DNA of 64,000 nt, taken from positions 523,221 through 587,220 of the forward strand of contig AP024673.1 of NCBI GenBank assembly GCA_025998675.1, in the 5' to 3' direction. The notes beneath the pieces were generated by a model. It did not search any database. It had not been told where the DNA came from and saw only the letters and a list, made by a program, of their open reading frames with translations. This document shows, one piece after another, positions 26,578-35,232 of the stretch; position 1 is the stretch's first letter; the number at the start of each line of letters is the position of its first letter. Source of the stretch: Fimbriimonadales bacterium (GTDB lineage: Bacteria; Armatimonadota; Fimbriimonadia; Fimbriimonadales; GBS-DC). Position numbers and translations under genes: made by a program.

Positions 26578-29346
26578 ATGAAGCAGGCAGGTACTTTACC
26601 GCCTGCGCCGAAATCGTTAGCGATGCGTAGCGTGGTGATGATGGTACTGATGATGCTGAGCGTCGCGAGCCTCCCCTCCGCCCAACCGGCTGCGCTGGCG
26701 GGCGAAGGGTGGGAGGCGCGTCCGCGCGGGGGCGACGGCGTGCAACTGCGGGTGAGCGGGGTGTTGCTCAGTCGCGGCTCGTGGGCGCAACTCGCCGCGC
26801 CCGACTGGAGCGCAGGCTACTACAGCTCGCAGGGGACGCCGCCCACCCCCCAGCTGGACGGCGAGACGCTGACTCTGCGGCACGCGGTGAATCCCGAACT
26901 CGGCGCGATGACTGAAACCTTACGCAAAGTTGCGCCCGACTCGCTACAGTGGCGGCTGGAGGTGGAGTGGCGCAGCGAGAAGCCCGCGATAGTGGAGTGG
27001 TGCATCGGACTGTGGAACGCCGACTACCTGCTGGGCGCGACGCTCACAGGCGACGGGACGCTGGCGACGCCGATGCTCACCCGTGAGGCGCGCGCCGTTG
27101 AAAACGACACCCTTTTCTCAGGACGCCAGATTAAGGTGGAAGCGCGTGTCGCAGATGTGGAAATTTCCAGTGAAAACCTGCACATTCTGGATGGGCGGAA
27201 CAGCGGGCGGTGGTGGTCGCGTGAAATCCCGACGCTCTGGGCAGGTGTGCTGCGCCGCGAGCTAAGACAGGGCGAACGCATCGCGCTGGAGATGCGCCTG
27301 CGCCTCCAGCCCAAGCCCCTAACTGCGCCCAGCACGCCGCTGTCAATTCAAGCCCCCGTGCAGAACATACCCGACCGCTGGCAGCCGCAGCCGCGCGAAC
27401 CTGAACTCATCCCGCCGCCCAAAATCCTCTGGCGCGACGCAGGCGAGCCGTTCCGATTGCCTGCCGACCAGACCGCACAGATTGTAATTGAGTCGGACGC
27501 CTATCACCCCGCGGCGGATGCGCTCCGCCGCGAGCTGCAGCGCTACGGTATCCGCGCGGAGGCGCGCGTCGGCGAGCCCGCGCAGGGCAGTGTGTTCATC
27601 GGCGGCAGCCCCGCGCTCCAGCGCCAGTATCCCGTGCCTGACCAGCAGGGCGCATACTATCTGCAGGCGTCGCGGGAGGGCGTGCGCATCATCGGTCGCC
27701 TGCCTGAGGGCGCGTTCCACGGCGTGCAGACGCTGATGCAGTGGCTCCAGCCGACAGTGGGCGCGCTGGAAGCCCAGCCCGTGCGCATCATCGACTACCC
27801 CCACCTCAAGTGGCGCGGCGTGCATCTGTTTGGCAGCACGGAGGCGGGCTTCCTGCCGCGCCTGATAGAGAATGTAATTGCCCACGCGAAGTTCAACCAC
27901 CTGATTATCGAGTGCGGCTACGGGCAGTGGGACGCCATCCGCGAGGCGTGGGTGGACATCTCCGCGCCCAAGAGCCTACTGCGCGAGGCGGTACAGGTTT
28001 CACGACAAAACCTGCTCGAACCAATCCCGCTCATCCAGTCGCTGGGGCATATGTACTGGGTGTTCCGCAACGACGCGAACAAGCACCTTGCGGAAGACCC
28101 CGAAACCCCGTGGGCAATCGCGCCGCGGGGGACAGGGACGCGCCCGTTTCTGCAACGCCTGTACGACGAGGTGTTCGAGGTGTTCCAGCCGCGCCATTTC
28201 CATATCGGCATGGACGAGGTGACCATCCGTGGCCGGTTTCCCAACCGTCCGGAGAGCATGGGCGCGTCGGTAGCAGAGCTGTTTACTGAGCATGCGGAGT
28301 GGGTTCACGGCGAGATGAAGCGGCGCGGCGTCGAGAAGGTGCTGATGTGGGGCGATGTGCTGCTGGCGCCGGGCGAGGCGAACGACGGCGGCGCGCACGC
28401 CGAGACCCCCGACGCCGCGCGCTTCACCCGCGAGCGACTGAGCAAGCTGCAGGATGTGGCGATTTGCGACTGGCACTACACCCCCGCCGAACTCGAACGC
28501 TACATCAGCCTCGATGTGCTGCAGCGCTCGGGATTCCGCGAGATTATCGCGACCACCTGGTACAACCCGCGCAATATCGCAACCTTTGCGAAGGCGGCGC
28601 GCCAGCGACGGATTACAGGCTTGCTGCAAAGCACCTGGGCAGGCTACAGCCTCAACGAGCGCACCCTGCAGACCATCGAGCTGCGCCAGTTCGTGGCGTA
28701 CCTGCTGGCGGGCGCGTATGCATGGGACACCGACCTGCCAATGCCCGAAGAGTTGCCTCACGACTTCGAGCGACTGTTTATCGAACGCTATCGGCGCGAA
28801 GCCGTCCCGCTGCAGGCGCATGGGGGCTTTGTCGTCGACCTGTCGGCTGCATACAACTATGATCTGGCGACGCTCAGCCCGCTGTTTGGCGAGCTGCCTG
28901 GGGGCGCGGCGCGTCTGAACGGGCATCGGTTTGCGCTGGGCGGCGCGCGGGGGCTGATGCTCGCCAGCTACCTCGCGCAGGAGTCGCTGCCCCGTGAAGC
29001 GCGCCTGACGCTAGAACGCCCTGTGCGCACACTCTACCTGTTGCACACGGCGGGCTGGCAGACCGAGCAAGGAAAAGAGGTCGGGCGCATCCGTATCGAG
29101 TACGCGGATGGCTCATATGCGGAGCAACCGATTCTTTACGGCGTCCACCTGCGGGCGTGGAACGACCGCCTCCATGCGCTGGACGGGCTGCCCCTCTGGC
29201 GCGCGCGCGACGCGCAGGGCAATCTGGCGACGGCGCGCCTGCTCGAATGGCGCAACCCCCACCCCGAGAAGCCCGTTCGAGCCGTTCACTTCGTCGCAAC
29301 AGACCCCATCGCGGGATGGACGCTGCTGGGAGTGAGCGGCGAGTAG
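26578..29346 (+). CDS. Secreted GH20-type beta-N-acetylhexosaminidase-like enzyme
   Basis: A 922-residue exported protein. After a signal peptide (MRSVVMMVLMMLSVASLPSAQPAALA) comes a beta-rich region, then the GH20 N-terminal domain around residues 290-390. The TIM barrel starts near 395 (PHLKWRGVHLFGS). The catalytic pair Asp-Glu is visible in HFHIGMDEV near residue 545. GH20 enzymes use substrate-assisted catalysis to remove terminal GlcNAc or GalNAc. A C-terminal beta-sandwich closes the protein. The ATG at 26578 follows GGGGAGGAG; a longer frame begins at 26536. The divergent neighbour is a large secreted protein. Confidence 0.85.
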   Translation: MKQAGTLPPAPKSLAMRSVVMMVLMMLSVASLPSAQPAALAGEGWEARPRGGDGVQLRVSGVLLSRGSWAQLAAPDWSAGYYSSQGTPPTPQLDGETLTLRHAVNPELGAMTETLRKVAPDSLQWRLEVEWRSEKPAIVEWCIGLWNADYLLGATLTGDGTLATPMLTREARAVENDTLFSGRQIKVEARVADVEISSENLHILDGRNSGRWWSREIPTLWAGVLRRELRQGERIALEMRLRLQPKPLTAPSTPLSIQAPVQNIPDRWQPQPREPELIPPPKILWRDAGEPFRLPADQTAQIVIESDAYHPAADALRRELQRYGIRAEARVGEPAQGSVFIGGSPALQRQYPVPDQQGAYYLQASREGVRIIGRLPEGAFHGVQTLMQWLQPTVGALEAQPVRIIDYPHLKWRGVHLFGSTEAGFLPRLIENVIAHAKFNHLIIECGYGQWDAIREAWVDISAPKSLLREAVQVSRQNLLEPIPLIQSLGHMYWVFRNDANKHLAEDPETPWAIAPRGTGTRPFLQRLYDEVFEVFQPRHFHIGMDEVTIRGRFPNRPESMGASVAELFTEHAEWVHGEMKRRGVEKVLMWGDVLLAPGEANDGGAHAETPDAARFTRERLSKLQDVAICDWHYTPAELERYISLDVLQRSGFREIIATTWYNPRNIATFAKAARQRRITGLLQSTWAGYSLNERTLQTIELRQFVAYLLAGAYAWDTDLPMPEELPHDFERLFIERYRREAVPLQAHGGFVVDLSAAYNYDLATLSPLFGELPGGAARLNGHRFALGGARGLMLASYLAQESLPREARLTLERPVRTLYLLHTAGWQTEQGKEVGRIRIEYADGSYAEQPILYGVHLRAWNDRLHALDGLPLWRARDAQGNLATARLLEWRNPHPEKPVRAVHFVATDPIAGWTLLGVSGE

Positions 29347-29392
29347 GCGCGCCCTGTAAAATCCACCTACCTGTGCCGACAATCCCAGTGGA

Positions 29393-29752
29393 ATGCGTAT
29401 CCTGGTGGTGGACGACGAACCGATGGTGCGGTTCCTGCTCACGCGCTTCCTGGAAGAGGAAGGGCACGCGGTGGATGAGGCTGTAGACGGCATCGACGCG
29501 CTGGAACGCCTTAAGCAGCGCGAATATGACCTGCTCATCAGTGATGTGCATATGCCGCGCATGTGCGGGATTGACCTGGTGCGTGCGATTCGCCGCCTTG
29601 GGATACGCTTACCGCTGATAGTGATGGACAGTTATCCCGAGCTGTTCTCGGAGAGCGAAGTCGGCGCGGAGGCGTTCGCCCTGCTCGCGAAGCCCTTTGA
29701 CCTCAGCGAGGTACGCCGCGTTCTCCGTGAACTGCAACTACAACCTGTATGA
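29393..29752 (+). CDS. Single-domain response regulator (receiver only)
   Basis: A 119-residue CheY-like receiver with no output domain. Visible are the acidic pair VVDDEP, the phosphoacceptor Asp in LLISDVHMP, and the conserved Lys in LLAKPFD. The conserved Thr/Ser at the end of beta-4 is unusual: the sequence reads PLIVMDSY, with Asp where Thr normally stands. It is first in an operon with a TonB-dependent receptor (10-base gap), a substrate-binding protein and a histidine kinase, which is the likely phosphodonor. With no DNA-binding domain, it must act through protein contacts or as a phosphate sink. Confidence 0.9.
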   Translation: MRILVVDDEPMVRFLLTRFLEEEGHAVDEAVDGIDALERLKQREYDLLISDVHMPRMCGIDLVRAIRRLGIRLPLIVMDSYPELFSESEVGAEAFALLAKPFDLSEVRRVLRELQLQPV

Positions 29753-29762
29753 GGTGATTCCT

Positions 29763-31661
29763 ATGCGAATCGTTTGGATTCTGGCAGGCATAGCGATTGG
29801 CGCTGGACTGGGGTGGGCGCAGCGCACTTCGGAGACGGGTGAGTGGCTGTTCGCCGACCCGCAGGAGGTGGTCAAGACCGCCACGCGCACGGAACGCCCG
29901 ATAGCGGAGTCGTTCACCACTGTGCGCGTACTGACCCGTAAAGAGATTGAACTCAGCGGCGCGCAGACCATTCAGGAACTGCTGGAGCGCATGGTCGCCG
30001 ACTTTGAGGGGCAGGAGTCGTCCCAGCACCGCTTTTTGAGCATGCGCGGCGCCTACAGCGCGTCCGAGTTCAATGAACGGATGCTCTTTCTGCTGGATGG
30101 ACAACCGCTGAACGACCCCGTACTGGGCAACTTCCCGGCGATGAGCCTCAGCACGCACGATGTGGAGCGTGTGGAGGTGGCGTTCGGACCGGGTTCGGCG
30201 ATGTACGGACCGAATGCGTTTGCAGGGGTGGTGAATATCATCACCCAGCAGGAGTCGACGGCGCGTCCCTCGCTCTGGAACGGCTACACGGGGCGCGGCG
30301 GCTACAACGCCTCGTTGCGCTGGACGACCGAGCCGACCAGCCCCACGCGCGTGAGCTTGCAAAGCTCCTTCTGGCGCGATCCGGGCAGCGACCGGGCGTG
30401 GAACAACGACACGAATGTACGCACGGCGCGCCTGTTTGCCTCAGGCGGCAGTCCAGAACGCGGGCAGTGGCGGTTCAACTATCTCTACTCGGATCTGGAG
30501 CGCGGGCAGGTCGGTATGCGTTACTTCACCTATCCGACGCCGACCGACCGCAGCCACTGGCGCACGCACTACTGGCAACTGGAGTATCAGCGACAGTTCG
30601 GTAAAGCAACTCAAACCGCGCGCGTGTACGGATTGAACGGCTCGCTGGTCTTCAACAAGGTGCAGACCGTGCCGCCGCTAACGGGCAGCGAGCCGCGCAC
30701 GCGCATGCCGTTTTCGCAGAGCATGCTCGCCGCTGAGACCTACTGGCAGTGGGCGCTCCCAACTGTGCAGGTACTGGCAGGTGCGGACTATCGTGTAATG
30801 CGCGTGAGCAGTCAAAACCATCTGGGGGGCGCGCACAACGCCCAGAACTTCGCGCTCTACGCACAGGCAGAATGGCAACTGGGACGCTTTCAGCCGATTC
30901 TGGGCGCGCGCTACGACGACCATTCCATTTATGGCAGCCAGCTCAGCCCGCGCGCAGGCTTTACTTACATCGCCGACTCGCAGAACCGATTCCGCGCCTC
31001 CGTCGGGCGCGCGTTCCGCGCCCCCAGCTTCACTGAAATGTTCCTGCAGAATTACTATGTCTGGATGCCAGCAGGCGACAATCCCGTACCGTTGAGCATC
31101 GAGGGCAAGGCGGATTTGCGCCCTGAAGTCACGGTCAGCACGGAGCTGGGCTATCGCTACCTGCACCCGCGCTGGCAGCTGGATGTGTCGTACTTCAGCA
31201 ATCAACTGGACGATGTGGTTTCGGTGTTCACCAAAGATCCCAACCAGCCCCTGCTGCGTCAGTACACCAATCTCTACAGTTTTCGCGTTTGGGGTTGGAC
31301 AGGCGATGCGACCATCAAGCTCGCTCCCGACTGGACGCTCAGCGCGGGCTACATGCATGTGCGCTACACAGGCGGCGTTGAGGAGGACTATAAGCCTGCA
31401 CGGGATCGGGTGGTCATCAGGCTGGCGCACTGGCGCGAGCGCGGGTTGAGCGGGCAGCTAACCTTCAGTTATCCCGCCGTTGGACAGGGGTACTCGGACG
31501 CGCACGCCTGGAACACCTACCTGAACCTCGTCTACCGAATGGATGAACGCAGCCGTTGGAACCTGCGCGTCGACAACCTGTTCAATGTGCGCACGGAGAT
31601 GGCGCGCTGGGTACCAGGCGGGCGACGCAGCGTGTGGTTCACCTATCAACGCGACTGGTGA
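29763..31661 (+). CDS. TonB-dependent outer-membrane receptor
   Basis: A 632-residue receptor. A signal peptide (MRIVWILAGIAIGAGLGWAQ) precedes the plug domain with RVLTRKEIELSGAQTIQELL, MLFLLDGQPLNDPVLGN, VERVEVAFGPGSAMYGPNAFAGVVNIIT. The remainder is a 22-strand barrel ending in a terminal aromatic residue (TYQRDW). It imports a ligand across the outer membrane using TonB energy. The size and the plug motif resemble BtuB or CirA, but the ligand is unknown. GAGGTG precedes the ATG at 29763. It sits between a lone receiver and an ABC-type binding protein plus kinase. Confidence 0.92.
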   Translation: MRIVWILAGIAIGAGLGWAQRTSETGEWLFADPQEVVKTATRTERPIAESFTTVRVLTRKEIELSGAQTIQELLERMVADFEGQESSQHRFLSMRGAYSASEFNERMLFLLDGQPLNDPVLGNFPAMSLSTHDVERVEVAFGPGSAMYGPNAFAGVVNIITQQESTARPSLWNGYTGRGGYNASLRWTTEPTSPTRVSLQSSFWRDPGSDRAWNNDTNVRTARLFASGGSPERGQWRFNYLYSDLERGQVGMRYFTYPTPTDRSHWRTHYWQLEYQRQFGKATQTARVYGLNGSLVFNKVQTVPPLTGSEPRTRMPFSQSMLAAETYWQWALPTVQVLAGADYRVMRVSSQNHLGGAHNAQNFALYAQAEWQLGRFQPILGARYDDHSIYGSQLSPRAGFTYIADSQNRFRASVGRAFRAPSFTEMFLQNYYVWMPAGDNPVPLSIEGKADLRPEVTVSTELGYRYLHPRWQLDVSYFSNQLDDVVSVFTKDPNQPLLRQYTNLYSFRVWGWTGDATIKLAPDWTLSAGYMHVRYTGGVEEDYKPARDRVVIRLAHWRERGLSGQLTFSYPAVGQGYSDAHAWNTYLNLVYRMDERSRWNLRVDNLFNVRTEMARWVPGGRRSVWFTYQRDW

Positions 31662-31665
31662 GAGC

Positions 31666-32631
31666 GTGCAGAAGCTGGGAGCCGTCTTCGCCGTGTGGGG
31701 AGTCGTGTGCGCGCTGCTGCAGGGGCAGGGCGTCGATGTCGCCATTCTGCAGAGCGGCGAAGGCGGCTTCTATGCGGAAGCCGTGCAGCGGTTCCACACA
31801 ACACTGGAGCAGCAGGGCTACGCCGTTCAGACGCTCGTCTTCGTTCTGAAGGGTGACCGCTCGGACGCCGATTTGCCCCGTCGAATCCTTGAAAAGCGTC
31901 CCAAGATTATCCTGGCAGTCGGCACAAACGCCGTCAAAGCGATTCGCGCCCATTACGAAAAGGTTCCCCCGCAACAACAGGCGCCCGTTGTGTTTCTGCA
32001 GGTGATTGACCCGATTGGCGAGGGGTTGATTAAGAGTGTGGAACGCAGCGACACGCGGTTTGCGGGCGTCGCGCTGACGGTGCGTCCTCAGCGGCAACTG
32101 AGTACCTTGCTCGATATCGCGCCCGAAACGAAGCGGGTGGGGGTTATCTACAACCCCAGAGACAGCGTCTCGCAACGCCTGATGGAGCAGGCGCGTGAGG
32201 ACGCCTCCAAACTGGGCGTTGCGCTGCAAGAGGCGCTTCTCGAGCAGGCGTCGCAGATTGGCGACGCCCTGAAATCGCTGGAGGGCAAGGTAGACGCGCT
32301 GTGGCTGATTCCCGACCCTGTGTGCGCCGCGCCGGAGCCGTCCCAGCGTGTACTGGAATTCGCGGAACGGCACAAACTGCCCGTGCTGGCGTTCGCGGGG
32401 GCGTTTGTGCAACGCGGCGCGCTGGTCGCCACAGGCGTTGACATGGCGGAACAGGGCGCCCTCGCAGCGGAGCAGGTCATCCGCATCTTGGAAGGCGAGG
32501 CGCCCGAATCGCTGCCGTTGCTGACCCCAAGACGCACCCTGACCTTTTACAACCTCAAGACCGCGCGCGCGCTCAACATCACAATCCCGGATATGCTGTT
32601 GAATCTTGCGGCAAAGGTGTATGAACCATGA
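31666..32631 (+). CDS. Periplasmic ABC-type substrate-binding protein (ABC_sub_bind family)
   Basis: A 321-residue exported binding protein. The GTG at 31666 is chosen because it follows the receptor stop by four bases and gives a good signal peptide (MQKLGAVFAVWGVVCALLQG). The body shows the family pattern: a first lobe (VDVAILQSGEGGFYAEAVQRFH, KIILAVGTNAVKAI, PVVFLQVIDPIGEGL) and a second lobe (KRVGVIYNPRDSVSQRLMEQ, ALWLIPDPVC, LPVLAFAGAFVQRGALVATGVDMAEQG). Such proteins bind amino acids or sugars for ABC importers, but no permease or ATPase is adjacent. The stop overlaps the kinase start by four bases, so it may act as a ligand-presenting partner of the kinase. Confidence 0.85.
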   Translation: MQKLGAVFAVWGVVCALLQGQGVDVAILQSGEGGFYAEAVQRFHTTLEQQGYAVQTLVFVLKGDRSDADLPRRILEKRPKIILAVGTNAVKAIRAHYEKVPPQQQAPVVFLQVIDPIGEGLIKSVERSDTRFAGVALTVRPQRQLSTLLDIAPETKRVGVIYNPRDSVSQRLMEQAREDASKLGVALQEALLEQASQIGDALKSLEGKVDALWLIPDPVCAAPEPSQRVLEFAERHKLPVLAFAGAFVQRGALVATGVDMAEQGALAAEQVIRILEGEAPESLPLLTPRRTLTFYNLKTARALNITIPDMLLNLAAKVYEP

Positions 32632-35165
32632 AACGGCTGGGGCTTCGTGAGCGGCTGCTGTTGTTTTACGCGCTGATGGCGTTGACGCCCGTCGCGCTCT
32701 CAGGGACGCTCCTCTACTTCTACCTCAATCGTCAGGTCGGCGCCTCAGCGCAGGCGTTCCAGCAAGGTGTGCAAAACGATTTGCAACGCTCCCAGCGAGC
32801 CATCCGCGCAAGCGTGAGCGAGACGCTGCGCCGTTCGCAGCAGCAGGTGCAGACGCAAATCACACAGCACATGGACGACTCGCGCACGCAGATGCTGCAA
32901 CAACAAAAACGCCTGCTTCAGGATACCGTCGGCACGCTCCAGCAAACGACCGAGAGCGCGTTGCAGCAGACGGAGCGCAACACCATTCAAAACCTGAATC
33001 GCACGCTCAATCAGGTGGATACGCAAGTGCAATCCATTCAGGAGCAGTCGCTCGCCTCGCTGCAGGAGACCACCGCCAGCGCCGCCCGCGAGGTGCTTCA
33101 GCGACTGGTTGCCAGCCATTTGGCGCAACTGAGCGCCCAGGTCTCGCGTCAGGTGGAAAGTCTCCTGCGCAACTACACGGCGCAGCTGAATCTGATTGCC
33201 CAGCAGCCTGCCATTCAGCAGGGCAGTGCGCAGGAGAGCCGCTGGATTCTGCAGGCGCTGCAGGATCGCGAGCCAGCGTATCAGTACCTGGCGTTGCTGG
33301 ATAACACAGGCGCGCCTGTGGTGGAATCAGGCGAGGCGCCGGAAGATGCAGCACAGGCGCAGCAAGCTATTCGCACGCTATGGACGCAGGTGGAGCAGAA
33401 CCGCGAGATTGTGCTGGGCGAGCCGAGCCTCTACAAAGTGGAAGGCAAGAATCAATCGCTCGTGCCGGTGATGGCGCCCGTGAGTCAGATGGGGCAGCAG
33501 TTTCGGGGCGCCATCTTCGCATGGGTCAGCCTTGACGAAGTGAGTGCGCTCACACGCACCTTCCGCGTAGGCGAACGCGGGATTGCGATGCTGGTGCAGC
33601 GTCAGGGGATTGTCATGGCGCACCCGGACAGCCGCCAAATCGGCGCGGGGACGCCCTATGCGCGCCTGCTTGAGAATGCGCCGTTGCAGGCGCAGTTCGC
33701 CGTCTACCCCACTCCCGAAGGCGACCAGCTCATCGCGGCTGCGCCTGTGCGTCGCCTGCAGGCGTGGCTACTGGTCGTTCAGCCGACCGAGGAAGCCTTC
33801 CGACTGGCGACCGAGCTGCAAGCGACGGTGCAGCAGAACTTTGCGCGGCAGCGGGAAGCGACCACGCGCGCCCTGCGCCGCACGCGCGACCAGGCGCAGG
33901 CGCGTATCACCGCGCAGGTTCAGGCAGAACAACAGCACACGCGTCAGCAGATACGCCTGTCGGAGGCGCGCGCGACCCAGCAGTCCGCGCAGATGCTCTC
34001 GCGCCTTGCCGACTCCCAACAGCAAACTCTTGTGCGTGCAATTGCCGTGTCCCTAAGTGCGGTTCAAACGAATCTCGAGAAAAACCTGACGCTCCAGCTG
34101 AATCGGGCGTTTGAAGAGACCAGTCAGCAGCTCCGCGCCAGCGCGGAAGACCTGCGCGTGAACATCGACTCCCGTCTGCGCGATGCGTTTATGGTCGCCT
34201 TGCTCTCTGTGCTGGCGTTCCTGTTATTTGGGGCGGCTTTCCTGGATCGTGCGCTGGTGCGTCCGCTGCGTGTGCTGGTGCGCGTCACGCACGAAATCGC
34301 CGCAGGCGATCTCACCAAGCGCGTCGTGCTACCGAAACGCGGCTGTCCCGACCTGGATGACCTCGCCGACTCGTTCAATCACATGGTGGACGCCGTGCAG
34401 CGGAGTCAGGAAGAACTCAAGCAGGCGGAGGCGCAGTTGATTCAGTCCAGCAAGCTTGCCTCGCTGGGCACGCTGGCGTCGGGTGTGGCGCACGAGCTGA
34501 ATCAGCCGCTGGCGATTATCCGCGCAATCGCCCAGCAGAACCTCGAGACCATCGACAGCACACCAGCGCCGCAACTGATTCCGATGCTGCGCGAAGACCT
34601 GCAGATTATCCACCGTCAGACCGTGCGCATGAGCCAGATTATTCAGCACCTGCGCGCCTTCGCACGCAAGCCGCGCGAGGAATTCGAGCCCGTGAACCTG
34701 AACGAGATTGCCCAGAACGCGCTCATCTTGCTGCGCGAGCAACTCCGACAGCGCGGGATTACCCTTGTTGAAGAGTACGCGCCGAACCTGCCCCCGGTGC
34801 TGGGCGAGGCGAACTCGCTGGAGCAAATCGTGATCAACCTGCTCACGAACGCGCGCGACGCGCTGGAGAACCTGCCCGACGGACAAATTGCGATCGAGAC
34901 GCGCACCTACGACGACGGCAAGCGCGTCTACGCCGAGCTGTGCGTGCGCGACAATGGGCCGGGCGTCCCCGACGACATCCGTCAGCAGATTTTTGACCCC
35001 TTTTTCACCACCAAAGACCCCAACAAGGGTACCGGGCTGGGGCTTGCCATCTCACTGGAGATTGCGCAAAAACACAACGGCTTCCTCCTGCTGGGCGAGA
35101 CGGGGCGCGGAGCGGCGTTTCTCTTGCGCATTCCCGTCGCCGAATCGCGTCAACAGGCAGCTTAG
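32628..35165 (+). CDS. Sensor histidine kinase with long periplasmic coiled coils around a Cache-like domain
   Basis: An 845-residue membrane kinase. TM1 lies near residues 10-34, then an alpha-helical Gln-rich coiled coil to about 179. A Cache-like sensor domain covers 180-390 (YQYLALLDNTGAPVVESG, GIAMLVQRQGIVMAHPD). A second coiled coil runs 391-519 and TM2 520-542. HAMP follows (VRPLRVLVRVTHEIAAGDLTKR). The HisKA domain has phosphoacceptor His622 in GVAHELNQPL, and the HATPase has INLLTNARDAL, DNGPGVPD and GTGLGLAIS. The two helical arms, each 130-150 residues, would hold the sensor far from the inner membrane. The operon supplies a binding protein, a receptor and a receiver. Confidence 0.92.
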   Translation: MKRLGLRERLLLFYALMALTPVALSGTLLYFYLNRQVGASAQAFQQGVQNDLQRSQRAIRASVSETLRRSQQQVQTQITQHMDDSRTQMLQQQKRLLQDTVGTLQQTTESALQQTERNTIQNLNRTLNQVDTQVQSIQEQSLASLQETTASAAREVLQRLVASHLAQLSAQVSRQVESLLRNYTAQLNLIAQQPAIQQGSAQESRWILQALQDREPAYQYLALLDNTGAPVVESGEAPEDAAQAQQAIRTLWTQVEQNREIVLGEPSLYKVEGKNQSLVPVMAPVSQMGQQFRGAIFAWVSLDEVSALTRTFRVGERGIAMLVQRQGIVMAHPDSRQIGAGTPYARLLENAPLQAQFAVYPTPEGDQLIAAAPVRRLQAWLLVVQPTEEAFRLATELQATVQQNFARQREATTRALRRTRDQAQARITAQVQAEQQHTRQQIRLSEARATQQSAQMLSRLADSQQQTLVRAIAVSLSAVQTNLEKNLTLQLNRAFEETSQQLRASAEDLRVNIDSRLRDAFMVALLSVLAFLLFGAAFLDRALVRPLRVLVRVTHEIAAGDLTKRVVLPKRGCPDLDDLADSFNHMVDAVQRSQEELKQAEAQLIQSSKLASLGTLASGVAHELNQPLAIIRAIAQQNLETIDSTPAPQLIPMLREDLQIIHRQTVRMSQIIQHLRAFARKPREEFEPVNLNEIAQNALILLREQLRQRGITLVEEYAPNLPPVLGEANSLEQIVINLLTNARDALENLPDGQIAIETRTYDDGKRVYAELCVRDNGPGVPDDIRQQIFDPFFTTKDPNKGTGLGLAISLEIAQKHNGFLLLGETGRGAAFLLRIPVAESRQQAA

Positions 35166-35189
35166 GCGCACAAAACTTGCGGTTCATTC

Positions 35190-35197
35190 GGTACAAT
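35190..35197 (+). promoter_or_regulatory. Promoter of the zf-HC2 gene
   Basis: GGTACAAT (hexamer 35192-35197) lies 35 bases before the ATG at 35233, after the end of the kinase operon. Confidence 0.45.
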
Positions 35198-35232
35198 TGA
35201 AGGCGTGCGTCGTCTAAGAGCATGAAGGCGCG

